From: Sphaerobacter sp.
Lineage (GTDB): Bacteria; Chloroflexota; Chloroflexia; Thermomicrobiales; Thermomicrobiaceae
Direction: 5' to 3'
Assembly: GCF_019683595.1 (NCBI RefSeq)
Contig: NZ_JADGHZ010000023.1
Location: forward strand, 1-33,979
Length of the DNA stretch: 33,979 nucleotides
Below are positions 16,266 to 25,556 of the stretch, in pieces (position 1 is the stretch's first letter; the number at the start of each line of letters is the position of its first letter). Below the pieces are notes generated by a model, which saw only the letters and a program-made list of their open reading frames with translations, did not search any database and was not told the DNA's origin. Made by a program: the position numbers and the translations under genes.

Positions 16266-17549
16266 ATGGTAGATGTTGCCGTGATGATCCTCGCAGGCGG
16301 TCAGGGCGAGCGCCTGAGCATCCTGTCCCGCCAGCGCGCCAAGCCGGCTGTTCCCTTCGCGGGAAAGTACCGCATCATCGACTTCACGCTGAGCAACTGC
16401 GTCAACTCCGGCTACTTCGATGTCGCCGTCCTCACCCAGTACCGGCCTCACTCGCTCAACGAGCACATCGGCCACGGCCGCCCGTGGGATCTCGACCGCG
16501 AGCGCAACGGCGGCGTCGTCATCCTCCAGCCCTACCTGGGCCGCTCCCAGTCCGGTTGGTACCGTGGGACGGCCGACGCCATCTACCACAACCTCTTCTT
16601 CGTCACGCGCAAGCCGTACACGGATGTGCTGATCCTCTCCGGCGATCATGTCTACGCCATGGACTACCGCCCGATGGTGGCGCAGCACCGCCGCCTGGAT
16701 GCCGATGTGACCGTCGCGGTCCAGCCGGTTCCGTGGGAGGATGCCTCCCGCTTCGGGCTGATGACGATCGACGACGAGGGGCGGATCATCGACTTCGAGG
16801 AGAAGCCCGAGCAGCCGCGGAGCAACCTGGCCTCGATGGGCATCTACGTCTTCAAGCGGGACGTGCTGCTCGACCTGTTCCGCAGCCCGACCTACGCGGA
16901 GGAGATGACCGACTTCGGGCACCACTTCATCCCCTACCTGATCCATCACGGGCGGGCCTACGCGTATCGCTTCGAGGGCTACTGGCAGGATGTCGGGACG
17001 ATCCAGTCCTACTGGGAGGCGAACATGGCGCTCCTGGAGGACGTCCCGGCGCTGAACCTCTACGACCCCAACTGGCGCATCCACACCCGCAGCGAGGAGC
17101 GGCCGCCGGCCAAAATCATGGACGGGTCGGTCGTCTCGCGCTCGCTCATCTCCCACGGCGCCATCATCATCCGCGGCCGGGTGGAGCACTCGGTGCTCTC
17201 GCCCGGCGTGGTGGTGCACGAGGGAGCCGTCGTGCGCGACTCCATCATCATGACCGACGCGGTGATCGGGCCGGGTGCAGTCATCGACCGTTGCATCATC
17301 GACAAAGAGGTTCGGGTCGGAGCGGGCGCCTACCTCGGCTACGGCGACGACTACACGCCGAACTGGCTGGAACCGAAGCGGGTCAACACCGGGATCACCA
17401 TTGTCGGCCGGAACGCCATCGTGCCGTCCAACGTCCGCATCGGCCGCAACGTGCTGATCGGCACCGACGTGACCGAGGCCGACTTCCCCACGAACGAGAT
17501 CCCCAGCGGTGACACGATCGACCCCCGCGTCGCGGCGTTCTGGTCGTGA
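16266..17549 (+). CDS. glgC: Glucose-1-phosphate adenylyltransferase (ADP-glucose pyrophosphorylase)
   Basis: GlgC catalyses ATP + glucose-1-phosphate to ADP-glucose + PPi, the committed and allosterically controlled step of bacterial glycogen synthesis. The 427-residue protein has the nucleotidyltransferase loop [32 protein letters not shown], the catalytic Asp region [13 protein letters not shown], the substrate motif [22 protein letters not shown] and YWQDVGTI. The C-terminal left-handed beta-helix of hexapeptide repeats (about 300-400) contains [30 protein letters not shown]. The ATG at 16266 is preceded by TAGGAG. The next gene downstream is a GalT-like protein, which suggests a sugar-nucleotide neighbourhood. 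Confidence 0.95.
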   Translation: MVDVAVMILAGGQGERLSILSRQRAKPAVPFAGKYRIIDFTLSNCVNSGYFDVAVLTQYRPHSLNEHIGHGRPWDLDRERNGGVVILQPYLGRSQSGWYRGTADAIYHNLFFVTRKPYTDVLILSGDHVYAMDYRPMVAQHRRLDADVTVAVQPVPWEDASRFGLMTIDDEGRIIDFEEKPEQPRSNLASMGIYVFKRDVLLDLFRSPTYAEEMTDFGHHFIPYLIHHGRAYAYRFEGYWQDVGTIQSYWEANMALLEDVPALNLYDPNWRIHTRSEERPPAKIMDGSVVSRSLISHGAIIIRGRVEHSVLSPGVVVHEGAVVRDSIIMTDAVIGPGAVIDRCIIDKEVRVGAGAYLGYGDDYTPNWLEPKRVNTGITIVGRNAIVPSNVRIGRNVLIGTDVTEADFPTNEIPSGDTIDPRVAAFWS

Positions 17550-18054
17550 GGATCCCCGCGCGTGGCGTGTGTCCGGCGACTCTAGCCCCGGGCACGGGCC
17601 GAGCGTCGAGCCCCTCGTATCACCCACCGCGGACGCAGGTCGCCAGCCAGCACCCTGCTTGTGGATGGTGAATGTCAGCCGTCCTCGGCCCGCCGTGAGC
17701 CATCCTGATATAGTTGGACGATGGGGGCGTCCCGGTCGGCAGAGGTCCGCGCTAGAGTTGCGCGCTTCGCAAACGAGGATGGGGGACGATGCCACCGACG
17801 CGGTGGCGCCTCGCGCCGGACCGGGCTGCATCTGTTCGCTACAATGAACAGACCCGGGTTGGCCAGATGATTGCGGTACGGTATTGGAGCACCCGGCCGT
17901 TCTGGGCATGGCGACCGTTGCGGCCGGTGTGTCGTGCTTAGCACGCGGTCAGGCGGATCGGACCGGGCGGAGGTCGGCACGCGTGTCACGTCCCCCCGGT
18001 TACGCAGCCGGTCCGGTCGACCGCGTGATGAAGATGAGGAAGCGAGAACAACAT
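17550..18054. other. 505-bp gap between glgC and the GalT-like gene
   Basis: No convincing gene is seen. A small hairpin GCCACC/GGTGGC lies at 17790-17806. TATAGT (17709-17714) and TACAAT (17840-17845) are possible -10 elements without matching -35 boxes. A palindromic CGTGCT/AGCACG lies near 17932. ORFs crossing the gap are frame extensions of the downstream gene or antisense shadows. Confidence 0.5.
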
Positions 18055-19170
18055 ATGGAGGCACATTCCGAGGGGCCCGTGCTGGCGCAGCGCAGCATCG
18101 TCGATCTGGTGGACATCGTCGCCGCGCTGCCCGAGGCGGAGCGTGAGCGGTTCGACCGCCTGTTCCGGGTGGTGTCGACCGTGGGTGAGCTCGACCCGCC
18201 GGCGCATATGAACCGCTGGATCGAGCGGTACTTCGGCTCGGTCGAGGCGGTGTTGCGTCAGAAGGTGGTCAAAGTCACCAACCGCCTGACGCTGGAGGAG
18301 ACGCTGTTCAACGACATCCGCGCGCGTCGCCCGCTGGAGGCGCGCATTCCGGCCGAGCTGGCGGATGAGATCGCCAAGACGGCGCCGGACCCGTTTTGCG
18401 AGCCGGAGCTGAACACGCCGGCCGATCCGTTCGGCCGCATCCGCGGCGAGCACACCATCACCGCGAGCAACATCGCCAAATACGACGGGCTCCACGGCGT
18501 GGTCATCTTCGACGAGCATGACCCGCTGGCATTCACCGAGGCGCTGGTGGTCGACGCGGTGCGCGTGGCTAAGCGGTGGTTCGAGGCCGCGCACCAGATC
18601 GACCCGAGCGCGGTCTATCCCTTCTTCATGTGGAACTGCCTTTGGAAGAGTGGGGCGTCCATCCCGCACGGCCACGCCCAGGTCAGCCTGACCCGCGGGG
18701 CACACTACGGCAAGGTGGAGAACACCCGGCGGGCGACGCTGGTGTACCGCGAGGAGTACGGCACGGAGTACTTCGACGACCTCTTCCTCGCCCACCAGTC
18801 CCTCGGGTTGGCGGCCGAGGTGGGCTCGGTGCGCGTCATGGCGAACCTGGTCCCGCTGAAGGAGAAGGAGGTCGTCTTGACCGCCAAGGCGGTCGACGAC
18901 GACCTCGTGCGTGTGGCCTATCAGGCGCTCCGCTGCCTGGTTGAGCGCCTCAACGTCGTGTCCTTCAACCTGGTCATCTGGATGCCGCCGCTCGTGGAAA
19001 CCGATGAGGACTGGAGCGGCATGCCGGTCGTGGTCCGCCTGGTCGACCGGGGCGATCCGCTGAACCGCACGTCCGACTTCGGCGCGATGGAGCTCTACGC
19101 GGCGAGCGTCGTGTCGAGCGATCCCTTCCGGGTGGCCGAGGTCTTGTGGGAGGATCTGGACCTCCGCTAG
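18055..19170 (+). CDS. GalT-like HIT-superfamily nucleotidyltransferase
   Basis: This 371-residue protein has the HIT-superfamily active-site pattern H205-G-H207-A-Q209 (IPHGHAQVSL), similar to the HPHGQ of galactose-1-phosphate uridylyltransferase. EHTITASNIAKYDGLHGVVIFDEHDPL resembles the substrate and hydrophobic core segment of GalT-type proteins, and MWNCLWKSGASIPHGHAQ is strongly family-like. It lacks the obvious zinc-binding cysteines of E. coli GalT. The ATG at 18055 is the likely start, with GAGGA about 14 nt upstream; an in-frame ATG at 18028 is the alternative. The neighbour glgC hints at hexose-phosphate metabolism, but the substrate pair (UDP- or ADP-sugar) cannot be told. Confidence 0.75.
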   Translation: MEAHSEGPVLAQRSIVDLVDIVAALPEAERERFDRLFRVVSTVGELDPPAHMNRWIERYFGSVEAVLRQKVVKVTNRLTLEETLFNDIRARRPLEARIPAELADEIAKTAPDPFCEPELNTPADPFGRIRGEHTITASNIAKYDGLHGVVIFDEHDPLAFTEALVVDAVRVAKRWFEAAHQIDPSAVYPFFMWNCLWKSGASIPHGHAQVSLTRGAHYGKVENTRRATLVYREEYGTEYFDDLFLAHQSLGLAAEVGSVRVMANLVPLKEKEVVLTAKAVDDDLVRVAYQALRCLVERLNVVSFNLVIWMPPLVETDEDWSGMPVVVRLVDRGDPLNRTSDFGAMELYAASVVSSDPFRVAEVLWEDLDLR

Positions 19171-19220
19171 CGTCGGGTCGCTCCGTACGGTCGTACCGGA
19201 GTATCTGTCCAGCAGACGAA

Positions 19221-19254
19221 GAACCGCCCGAGCCTCACGTGGCCCGGGCGGTTC
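19221..19254. terminator. Bidirectional terminator
   Basis: GAACCGCCCG (19221-19230) pairs with CGGGCGGTTC (19245-19254) in a perfect 10-bp stem between the convergent GalT-like gene and the oxidase operon. TTCGTCTGC follows on the minus strand. The symmetric position serves both transcripts. Confidence 0.8.
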
Positions 19255-19273
19255 CGTGCCGTTCGCGCGAGCG

Positions 19274-20938
19274 TCACCAGATTCCGGCGAAACCGGGCAC
19301 GGAGGAGATGTTGCGGAGCAGGTGGGTGAACACCGGCAGGTAGGCGATGGCGATTAGCACGACGGAGCCGATCAGCCACGGCCGCCAGCTATCGAGCAGC
19401 TTCGGCACCTGCTCGTGGCTGCCTTCCTCGCCCGGCCGCGCCAGCGGCACCTCCACCCGCGCCGGCTCGCGCGACGCGACCAGCGTCATGATGATGATCA
19501 CGAAGTAGAGGACGCCGGCCACGAACATGGTCGGGCCGCCGATGAGGAGCAGGATCCGGTTCAGGCCCCACTCGTTCTCGAACCAGGGAGCCTGGGACAG
19601 GTACGTGCGCCGGGGGATGGACTCGAGCCCGAGGCGGTGCATGGTTTCGGACCACATCGCCATGCCCACGAAGAAGATGATCGGCTGGGCGACCGCCAGG
19701 CGACGACCCCAGAGTGCCCGACCGGTCAAGTACGGGATCAGCCAGTAGGTGGTCGCCATGAAGGTCAGCGTGACGGCCCCGCCGACGGTCAGGTGGAAGT
19801 GCCCCACGACCCAGGTGGTGTTGTGGATCGCCTGATTGACGTTGTAGGACGCGTTCGTCAGGCCGCTGATCCCGCCCGGGACGAACAGGAACATGCCCAT
19901 CACCTGGCCGGTGAAGGCCGGGTTTCCCCAGGGTAGATTGCGAACCCACTTGACCCAGCCGGTTCCACCGTGCAGGCGGGCTGCGGTCTCGATGGAGGCG
20001 CTGACGTTGAAGTAGGTCAGCAGGCTGGGGAAGAAGACGGCGAAGGTCATGAACGTGTGAAGCAGCTTGATGCCGCCGCCGATGCCCGGGTCGCTGAACT
20101 GGTGGTGCAGCCCGACCGGGATCGAGTAGAGCACGAAGAAGAGGAAGGCCAGGCGTGCCATCGGCTCGCTGAACAGCCGGCCGCCGGCCAGACGCGGGAT
20201 CATGGCGTACCACGAGACATAAGCAGGCAGGAGCCAGAAGTAGACGATCGGGTGGCCGGTGAACCAGAAGAGCGTCCGGGCGAGCAGCGGGTCGACCGTG
20301 TCAACGATACCTAACGACCATGGGATCAGGAGGAACAGCATCTCGACCGCCAGTCCGATGCTGGCGATGGTCCACAGCGCGTAGGTGGCGAGCGTGCCGA
20401 AGACCGCCAGGGGCGTAACTCGGCCGGGATTCTCGCGGCGCCAGGCACGCCAGGTCAGCAGGATGTCCAATCCGATGAGCCACGTGCCGACGACGACCAG
20501 GGTCAAGCCGATGTAGTAGGCCGGCGAGGCCTGCAGCGGCGCGTAGAACGTGTAGAGAACCGTGGCGGTGTTCGCGAAGATCGGGATCGCAGCCAGCACC
20601 AGCCCGCCGAGCATGACCCAGAACGCGATCCAGCCGAGCCGCATGGAGGCCAGCGGCCGGCCCAGCGCGTAGACCGTGACGAAGGGGAAGAACCCGCTGA
20701 GGAAGAAAATCGTCCAGACCAGGACGTTCAGCACCCCGTGGATCGTCAACCCCTGATAGTAGGTGCGGATTACCGGGCGGGCATAGGGGTACAGGTTGAA
20801 ACCTGCGCGATCGAAGGCCTGGAAGAGGGCGGGCACATTGGCGATGGCCAGGCTGACGAGGGCGACCGCGATGAACGCGGCGGTCAGCCGATGGACGGTG
20901 CGGAGCTGTGGGTTGATCTCGGTACTGACGGTGGCCAT
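19274..20938 (-). CDS. cbaA: ba3-type cytochrome c oxidase subunit I
   Basis: This is the catalytic subunit of a B-family heme-copper oxidase, which reduces O2 to water and pumps protons. The 554-residue membrane protein has multiple hydrophobic helices. Ligand motifs are TIHGVLNVL (low-spin heme His), WFTGHPIVYFWLLPAY (CuB His and the cross-linked Tyr), GLHHQFSDPGIG (two CuB His) and WVVGHFHLTVGGAV (heme a3 and heme His). It lacks the K/D-channel residues of A-type enzymes, which suits the ba3 class. The ATG at 20938 shares its A with the TGA of subunit II, so the genes are coupled. High-affinity ba3 oxidases are usual in thermophiles. Confidence 0.93.
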   Translation of the reverse strand: MATVSTEINPQLRTVHRLTAAFIAVALVSLAIANVPALFQAFDRAGFNLYPYARPVIRTYYQGLTIHGVLNVLVWTIFFLSGFFPFVTVYALGRPLASMRLGWIAFWVMLGGLVLAAIPIFANTATVLYTFYAPLQASPAYYIGLTLVVVGTWLIGLDILLTWRAWRRENPGRVTPLAVFGTLATYALWTIASIGLAVEMLFLLIPWSLGIVDTVDPLLARTLFWFTGHPIVYFWLLPAYVSWYAMIPRLAGGRLFSEPMARLAFLFFVLYSIPVGLHHQFSDPGIGGGIKLLHTFMTFAVFFPSLLTYFNVSASIETAARLHGGTGWVKWVRNLPWGNPAFTGQVMGMFLFVPGGISGLTNASYNVNQAIHNTTWVVGHFHLTVGGAVTLTFMATTYWLIPYLTGRALWGRRLAVAQPIIFFVGMAMWSETMHRLGLESIPRRTYLSQAPWFENEWGLNRILLLIGGPTMFVAGVLYFVIIIMTLVASREPARVEVPLARPGEEGSHEQVPKLLDSWRPWLIGSVVLIAIAYLPVFTHLLRNISSVPGFAGIW

Positions 20939-21420
20939 CACGGCTCCTCCACGATGATCTGTCCGAACATCAGGTGGTGGCCTGCGCCGCAGTATTCATG
21001 GCAGACGAAGCGGTACACTCCGGGCTCCTTGAAGATCGCGTTCTGTCGCGTGATGCGGCCCGGAATCAGCATCACGTTGACGTTGGTTCCCTCGATGTCG
21101 AGGCCGTGGATGACATCCCGGCTGGTCGCCACGAACGTCACCTCGGCGCCGGCAGGCACGCGGATTTCGCGGGGATTGAACACCCAGATCTGGGCCACGA
21201 TGGCGACCTCGTACTGGTTGGGGCCGACCTGTCGCAGAACTCCGGGTTGGTCGAAGGGCGGTGTGCTGTCGATGGCCGCCGGCAGGATGGTGCCCTCATC
21301 GCTCGGGACGTGGATCATCATGCCGAACGCGCTGACGATCACCGCCACCAACATGCCGACCGGGATGGCGATGCTCGGGAGGATCCAGCCGAGTTCGAGC
21401 AGCGTCTTGCGGTTGATCAT
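20938..21420 (-). CDS. cbaB: ba3-type cytochrome c oxidase subunit II (CuA)
   Basis: This 160-residue subunit accepts electrons from cytochrome c through a binuclear CuA centre on the outer face of the membrane. One N-terminal anchor helix (about 10-35, WILPSIAIPVGMLVAVIVSAFGM) is followed by a cupredoxin domain. CuA ligands are His in SRDVIHGLDI, then C140, C144, H148 and M151 in CHEYCGAGHHLM, with Glu142 supplying its carbonyl. The short form with a single helix is typical of ba3 rather than aa3 enzymes. The gene starts within the upstream 71-residue ORF's stop (ATGA overlap) and ends overlapping cbaA. Confidence 0.94.
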   Translation of the reverse strand: MINRKTLLELGWILPSIAIPVGMLVAVIVSAFGMMIHVPSDEGTILPAAIDSTPPFDQPGVLRQVGPNQYEVAIVAQIWVFNPREIRVPAGAEVTFVATSRDVIHGLDIEGTNVNVMLIPGRITRQNAIFKEPGVYRFVCHEYCGAGHHLMFGQIIVEEP

Positions 21421-21632
21421 GAGACCCCCCGGTGAAACACAGCCAGATAGGCGTACAACCAGAGGAGGACGAGCACGACGAGGAACAGGCCAAGCAGGAT
21501 CAGCGTTCCCCGCGGGATCGGCTCGTCGATCGGCTCACCGAGGGGTCCCGTCTCATAGGGTCCGGCGTATGAACGCTCAGGCGCTTCTTGGCGTTGTTCG
21601 GCATCGGGGCGATCGGATGGTTGGTCGGACAT
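21417..21632 (-). CDS. Small oxidase subunit (ba3 subunit IIa-like)
   Basis: This 71-residue protein is encoded first in the oxidase operon. The N-terminal 40 residues are polar and rich in P, E, D and Q. A single transmembrane helix follows (about residues 43-65, GTLILLGLFLVVLVLLWLYAYLAVF). ba3 oxidases have a one-helix subunit IIa, which fits its size, topology and place. The ATG at 21632 has AAGGGAGC upstream; longer frames give no better start. The stop overlaps the subunit II start (ATGA). Identity with known IIa is inferred from context, not sequence motifs. Confidence 0.75.
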   Translation of the reverse strand: MSDQPSDRPDAEQRQEAPERSYAGPYETGPLGEPIDEPIPRGTLILLGLFLVVLVLLWLYAYLAVFHRGVS

Positions 21633-21919
21633 GGGATGCTCCCTTCCCCGGCGGGTATCCGGAGTACTCCCCGCCATGCCGCAAATCGTGGGTACCGGAA
21701 AGCCCCCGTGTGGTTACGCCCAACGAGGCAAACTGGTGGATCGGCCGATCTCTCCCTAATGGCGGCTCGACTGCCAGAATCGTGCCAGCGTTGCGATTTC
21801 TGCCCACCGTGTCGGGGGAAATAAGGGAGCAAGCGCTCGGCGGCGGACGATGGCGATGTGGCGCTGCTTCGGGCATGATAGGAGCCGCCGGTTGCGTCAT
21901 CCATCGGTCGGGGGAGGGC

Positions 21920-23182
21920 ATGTACGAGCGAGCGATCGTCTGGGTCCGGGGCACGGTGCGGCGCTTCCCGCGCTCGCTCTGGCTGCTCGCCGTGGTCAAC
22001 TTCATCCTCTTCACGGCCCGTGGCATGACCACGCCGTTCCTGGTCATCTTCTTCGGCCAGATCGTCGGCCTGGGTGAGGGGATGGTCGGCGCCGGGATCT
22101 TCGTGAACGCCATCGTCGGCGTCGTCTTCACGCTGGCGGTCGCCGGCCTGATCGACCGGCTCGGAGCGCGACTGGTCCTGATCGCCACCATCGTCGGGGT
22201 GGCGGTGATGACGGCGAGCTTCCCGCTGGCGACCACGCCCCCGCTCTTCTTCCTGGTCATGGTGCTGCACGGGTGCGCCAGCCAGCTCTACTGGCCCGCG
22301 TCGGACACCTTCGCGACCTCCATGGTCTCGATGGACCAGATGGGCGAGATGTTCGCGCTGCTGCGGGTGGCCAACGCGCTGGGCATCGGTGCCGGGGGCC
22401 TGCTGGGCGGGCTGATCGTCGCCGGGGGCACGTTGGCCCAGTATCGGGTGCTCTACCTGTTGAGCGGCGCGGGGATCGCAGTGGCGGCGCTCATGATCGT
22501 GACGCTCGTGCGCCGGCCCCGCACCGCCGCCCCGAGCCCACGGGCCGGATCGGCCAACGCCGGAAGCTGGCGCGAGGTGCTGGCCGACCGCCGCTACCTG
22601 CTCAGCCAGGTCGTCATGTTCATCCTGCTCGCCGCGTTCACCCAACTCCAGGTCAGCGCGCCGCCCTTCCTGCGCAAGGAAGCGGGTGTGAGCGAGGCCG
22701 TCATCGGGCTCCTCTTCGCCATCAACACGGTCATCGTCGTCGCGCTGCAGATCCCGGTCGCGTCGCGGATCAGCGGGTGGGGGCGCGGGACGACCTTCGC
22801 CGTGGCTGCGCTCTTCTGGGTCGTGGCCTACGCCATGATCGGTGCCAGCCCGTGGCTGAGCCTGCTCCCCTTCGCCGCGATCATCATCTACACCGTGGGC
22901 GAGATGCTCTTCATGCCGACCACCGGCGTGTTGGTGGTGGAGCTGGCACCGGAGCGCCTGCGCGGTCGCTACCTGGCGGGGAGCAGCGTCACCTGGGGGC
23001 TGGCCTGGGGCGTCGCTTCGTGGGGGAGCGGCGCCATCCTCGGGTCGAGTTCCCCGCTGCTGCTCTGGCCGGCGCTGATCGGCGTGCTCATTGTGGGTGG
23101 CCTCGGGGGACTGCTCTTCGACCGCATGGGCGGCACGATGCGCGCGAGCGCGCCCGCCGTCCAGCTCGGCGATGGCGACTGA
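21920..23182 (+). CDS. MFS transporter
   Basis: This 420-residue membrane protein has about 12 hydrophobic helices of the major facilitator superfamily. Loop 2-3 carries the family A-like motif AGLIDRLGARLVLI, with a G-x-x-x-D-R-x-G-x-R pattern. A central polar linker (RRPRTAAPSPRAGSANAG) separates the two six-helix halves. The second half has APPFLRKEAGVSEAVIGLLFAINT and PERLRGRYLAGSS, as in drug/sugar efflux MFS proteins. The ATG at 21920 follows GGGGAGGG closely; the much longer frame upstream is antisense to the oxidase genes. The substrate is unknown. It is followed 82 bp later by a TauE-type permease. Confidence 0.88.
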   Translation: MYERAIVWVRGTVRRFPRSLWLLAVVNFILFTARGMTTPFLVIFFGQIVGLGEGMVGAGIFVNAIVGVVFTLAVAGLIDRLGARLVLIATIVGVAVMTASFPLATTPPLFFLVMVLHGCASQLYWPASDTFATSMVSMDQMGEMFALLRVANALGIGAGGLLGGLIVAGGTLAQYRVLYLLSGAGIAVAALMIVTLVRRPRTAAPSPRAGSANAGSWREVLADRRYLLSQVVMFILLAAFTQLQVSAPPFLRKEAGVSEAVIGLLFAINTVIVVALQIPVASRISGWGRGTTFAVAALFWVVAYAMIGASPWLSLLPFAAIIIYTVGEMLFMPTTGVLVVELAPERLRGRYLAGSSVTWGLAWGVASWGSGAILGSSSPLLLWPALIGVLIVGGLGGLLFDRMGGTMRASAPAVQLGDGD

Positions 23183-23263
23183 TAGCGGCCGACGGTTATC
23201 ACGTGGGGAGGGAGGAGAGCCATCGCCGACGGGAACCTGCTGCTGGTCGGGTTCGGCGCGCTG

Positions 23264-23959
23264 GTGATGCTGCTCGCAGGATTCCTGTCGGGTGCCACCG
23301 GCTTCGGGTTCTCCCTGGTGAGCACCCCGTTGCTGCTGGCGGGCGGCTTCTCCCTGCCCTTCGTCGTGGCGATGAACCTCACCCTGGGCCTGCTGACCCG
23401 TATCTCCGTCGCCGTGCGCCTGCGCGCCCATCTGACGCCGCGCCGTGTCTGGCTGCTGACCCTGGGCAGCCTGCCGGGGTTGGCGCTGGGGACAATCGCG
23501 CTGACCCGGCTTGACCCTGCCTTCATCCGGCGAGGGGCCGGGCTCATCGTCATCCTGGCAGCGATGGGGCTGGCGCGCGGCGGGGCGCCGGTCTCCTCGC
23601 GGACGGGCGCCCCGCTGCTGGCCGGGGTGGCGGCGGGTTTCCTCGGCGCCACGACCTCGCTCAACGGCGTGCCGCCGGCGCTGCTGATGGCGCGCGAGCG
23701 TGCCGCGCCGATGAGCTTCCTGGCCGACCTCGCGCTCTTCTTCATCCTGTCGAACGGGATGACGCTCGTGCTGCTGCACAACCGGAATGCGGTGGAGCTG
23801 GCATCGCTCTTCCCCACTGGTGCCCTGTGGCTGCCGACCGCGCTGCTCGGCAATTACCTCGGCGTGCGGCTCGCCAGCCGCCTGCCGGAGCGGATCTTCC
23901 GCACCGTCGCGCTCAGCGTCATCGCCGTCTCCGGGTTCATCGCGCTGATCGGCGCGTGA
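23264..23959 (+). CDS. TauE/SafE-family sulfite exporter-like permease
   Basis: This is a membrane protein of the TauE/SafE (DUF81) family, some of whose members export sulfite or sulfonate-derived anions. LLAGFLSGATGFGFSLVSTPLLL at the N-terminus and LAGVAAGFLGATTSLNGVPPALL in the middle are the two inverted family repeats. About eight hydrophobic segments are present. GTG 23264 is the first standard start but would cut into the first helix. The frame is open back to ATC 23222, preceded at good spacing by a strong GGAGGAG (23211-23217), which would add NLLLVGFGALV and complete that helix. A 246-residue form starting at ATC is therefore possible. Confidence 0.85.
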   Translation: MMLLAGFLSGATGFGFSLVSTPLLLAGGFSLPFVVAMNLTLGLLTRISVAVRLRAHLTPRRVWLLTLGSLPGLALGTIALTRLDPAFIRRGAGLIVILAAMGLARGGAPVSSRTGAPLLAGVAAGFLGATTSLNGVPPALLMARERAAPMSFLADLALFFILSNGMTLVLLHNRNAVELASLFPTGALWLPTALLGNYLGVRLASRLPERIFRTVALSVIAVSGFIALIGA

Positions 23960-23986
23960 TCCGAGGGGAGCGGCCCTCACCTTCGA

Positions 23987-24012
23987 CCCCTCTCCCAACG
24001 TTGGGAGAGGGG
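23987..24012. terminator. 26-bp palindrome, repeat family A, copy 1
   Basis: CCCCTCTCCCAAC is followed directly by its complement GTTGGGAGAGGGG, a perfect palindrome with no spacer. It lies between the convergent permease gene and the amidase. The same palindrome, with one base changed at the centre, occurs at 29025-29050. It probably serves as a terminator, although no T-run follows. Confidence 0.75.
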
Positions 24013-24058
24013 GCTACGCATGGGGACGCGGCAAGTCGCCGGCGCTTCCACGGTCGTG

Positions 24059-25459
24059 TTAGTGGGACAGGCCCGCCGGTAACTCTTGCTGCGTCATGGC
24101 GATCGGGGCGTGGCGCGGCCAGGGGCGGGCCTCTTCGATGAGGCGGGCGGCCGAGAGGATGAGTGCTTCGCCGCCGGGTGGGGCGACGAGCTGGACGCTC
24201 AGCGGCAGGGCGCGGGAGTGGAGCCCCGCCGGGATGGTCGCGGCCGGGTAGCCCGCGAAGTTCCACGCCGCGGGGAAGGGGGCGTAGGTGGCGTTGCTGT
24301 ACACGTTGGCGAGCCATGAGCGCTCTCCCCACCCATCGGCGGCGATCGGCAGGCGTGCCAGGCTCGGTGTGAGCAGCAGGTCGAACGCCTGGAAGAACGG
24401 GGCGAGCCGCGCCCGCCACTGGTCGCGTGCCTCCTGGCGTACCCGGCCGAGGCGGCGCAGGAGCCGGCCGACCGCAGTGTGGCGGCGGGTGCGGGCGGAG
24501 AGCCGGCTCGCATCGACCCGCTCGGCCTCCTCCGACACGGCCGCACACCAAAACGCGGAGACGTCCAGCACGACGCCAAGGGTGTACGGCGGGTCGGCCG
24601 GTACGACGTCATGCCCGGCACGTGCCAGGATCTGCCCCACCTCCTCCGCCGCGGCGGCGAACTCCCGATCGACCCACACACCCGCCATCGGCGCACGGGT
24701 CGAGACGGCGACCCGCAACCGCCGATCCGGCGGCGCGACGGTGGCGAGGTTCCGGCGGTCGGCGAGGACCGATAGCATCAACGCCGCGTCCTCGACGGTC
24801 GTCGCGATCGGCCCGTGCTCGGCCATGCCGAGCCAACTGCTCACCCCGATGCCGGCCGGCACGACGCCGGTGCCGGGCTTGACGCCGACCACGCCGCAGG
24901 CTGCGGCCGGGATGCGGATCGAGCCGAGCCCGTCGCTCCCGAGTGCGAGCGGCGCCATCCCGGCGGCCACGGCGGCGGCGCTCCCGCCCGACGATCCGCC
25001 TGCGGTCCGTGACAGGTCCCACGGATTGCGGCAGGCGCCGAGTGGGCCGTCGGCCGTGCCCCAGGCGCTCAGTTCCGGCACGCGCGTCTTCCCGAGCACG
25101 ATGGCGCCCGCCGCGCGCAGGCGGCGGACCACTTCGTCGTCGCCCGGTCGCGGCTCGGCCGACATCAGCGGCGTTCCCCAGCGGCTCGGCTCACCGGCAA
25201 CATCGGTGTTGTCCTTGATCGCGACCGGCACACCTGCCAGGGGGAGGCGATCCAGGTCGTCGCGGGTGCCGAGCGCTTCCGCCTCGGCCAGTGCCCGCTC
25301 GCGCCGGACGACCTCGAATGCCCCGACGCGCGGATCGATGACCTCGATACGCTGCAGGAAGTGCTCGACCACGGCGGCCGGGGTTACGCGGCCGGCGCGC
25401 ACCGCGTGCGCCAGTTCGGAGGCGGTGAGATCGGCCAGGCTCAGATCGCCGCTCGTCAT
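24059..25459 (-). CDS. Amidase (amidase-signature family)
   Basis: This 466-residue Ser-cisSer-Lys hydrolase belongs to the GatA/AtzF-type family that hydrolyses amides. The catalytic Lys82 is in PVAIKDNTD, the cis-Ser lies in GGSSGGSAAAVAAG and the nucleophile Ser180 in GLGSIRIPAAACGVVGVKPG. The chain ends with the usual PATIPAGLHSRALPLSVQLVAPPGGEALIL. The ATG at 25459 has AGAGGA on the minus strand 6 nt upstream; frames to 25642 lack similarity. The real substrate is unknown; the absence of gatB/gatC argues against a tRNA amidotransferase subunit. It is divergent from a sugar kinase. Confidence 0.9.
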   Translation of the reverse strand: MTSGDLSLADLTASELAHAVRAGRVTPAAVVEHFLQRIEVIDPRVGAFEVVRRERALAEAEALGTRDDLDRLPLAGVPVAIKDNTDVAGEPSRWGTPLMSAEPRPGDDEVVRRLRAAGAIVLGKTRVPELSAWGTADGPLGACRNPWDLSRTAGGSSGGSAAAVAAGMAPLALGSDGLGSIRIPAAACGVVGVKPGTGVVPAGIGVSSWLGMAEHGPIATTVEDAALMLSVLADRRNLATVAPPDRRLRVAVSTRAPMAGVWVDREFAAAAEEVGQILARAGHDVVPADPPYTLGVVLDVSAFWCAAVSEEAERVDASRLSARTRRHTAVGRLLRRLGRVRQEARDQWRARLAPFFQAFDLLLTPSLARLPIAADGWGERSWLANVYSNATYAPFPAAWNFAGYPAATIPAGLHSRALPLSVQLVAPPGGEALILSAARLIEEARPWPRHAPIAMTQQELPAGLSH

Positions 25460-25556
25460 CGTGTATCCTCTCGAGATGGCACGATCCGCAGGGAGAGCAG
25501 CAGGGCGATTGTAGCACCGGCGCAGGGCGGTCGCGCCGGGTGTGGAGCAGGCTAGG

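Noticed and set aside
16242-17909. 555-residue minus-strand frame over glgC
   Set aside because: It is a shadow of glgC with biased composition and no start signal.
20738-21919. N-terminal extension of the MFS frame antisense to the oxidase genes
   Set aside because: It runs opposite to cbaA, cbaB and the small subunit and has no family similarity; the real MFS protein starts at 21920.
21500-23998. 832-residue minus-strand reading frame across the MFS and TauE genes
   Set aside because: It is antisense to two well-supported membrane proteins and is made of low-complexity R, D, E, Q, H and P residues typical of a GC-rich shadow frame.
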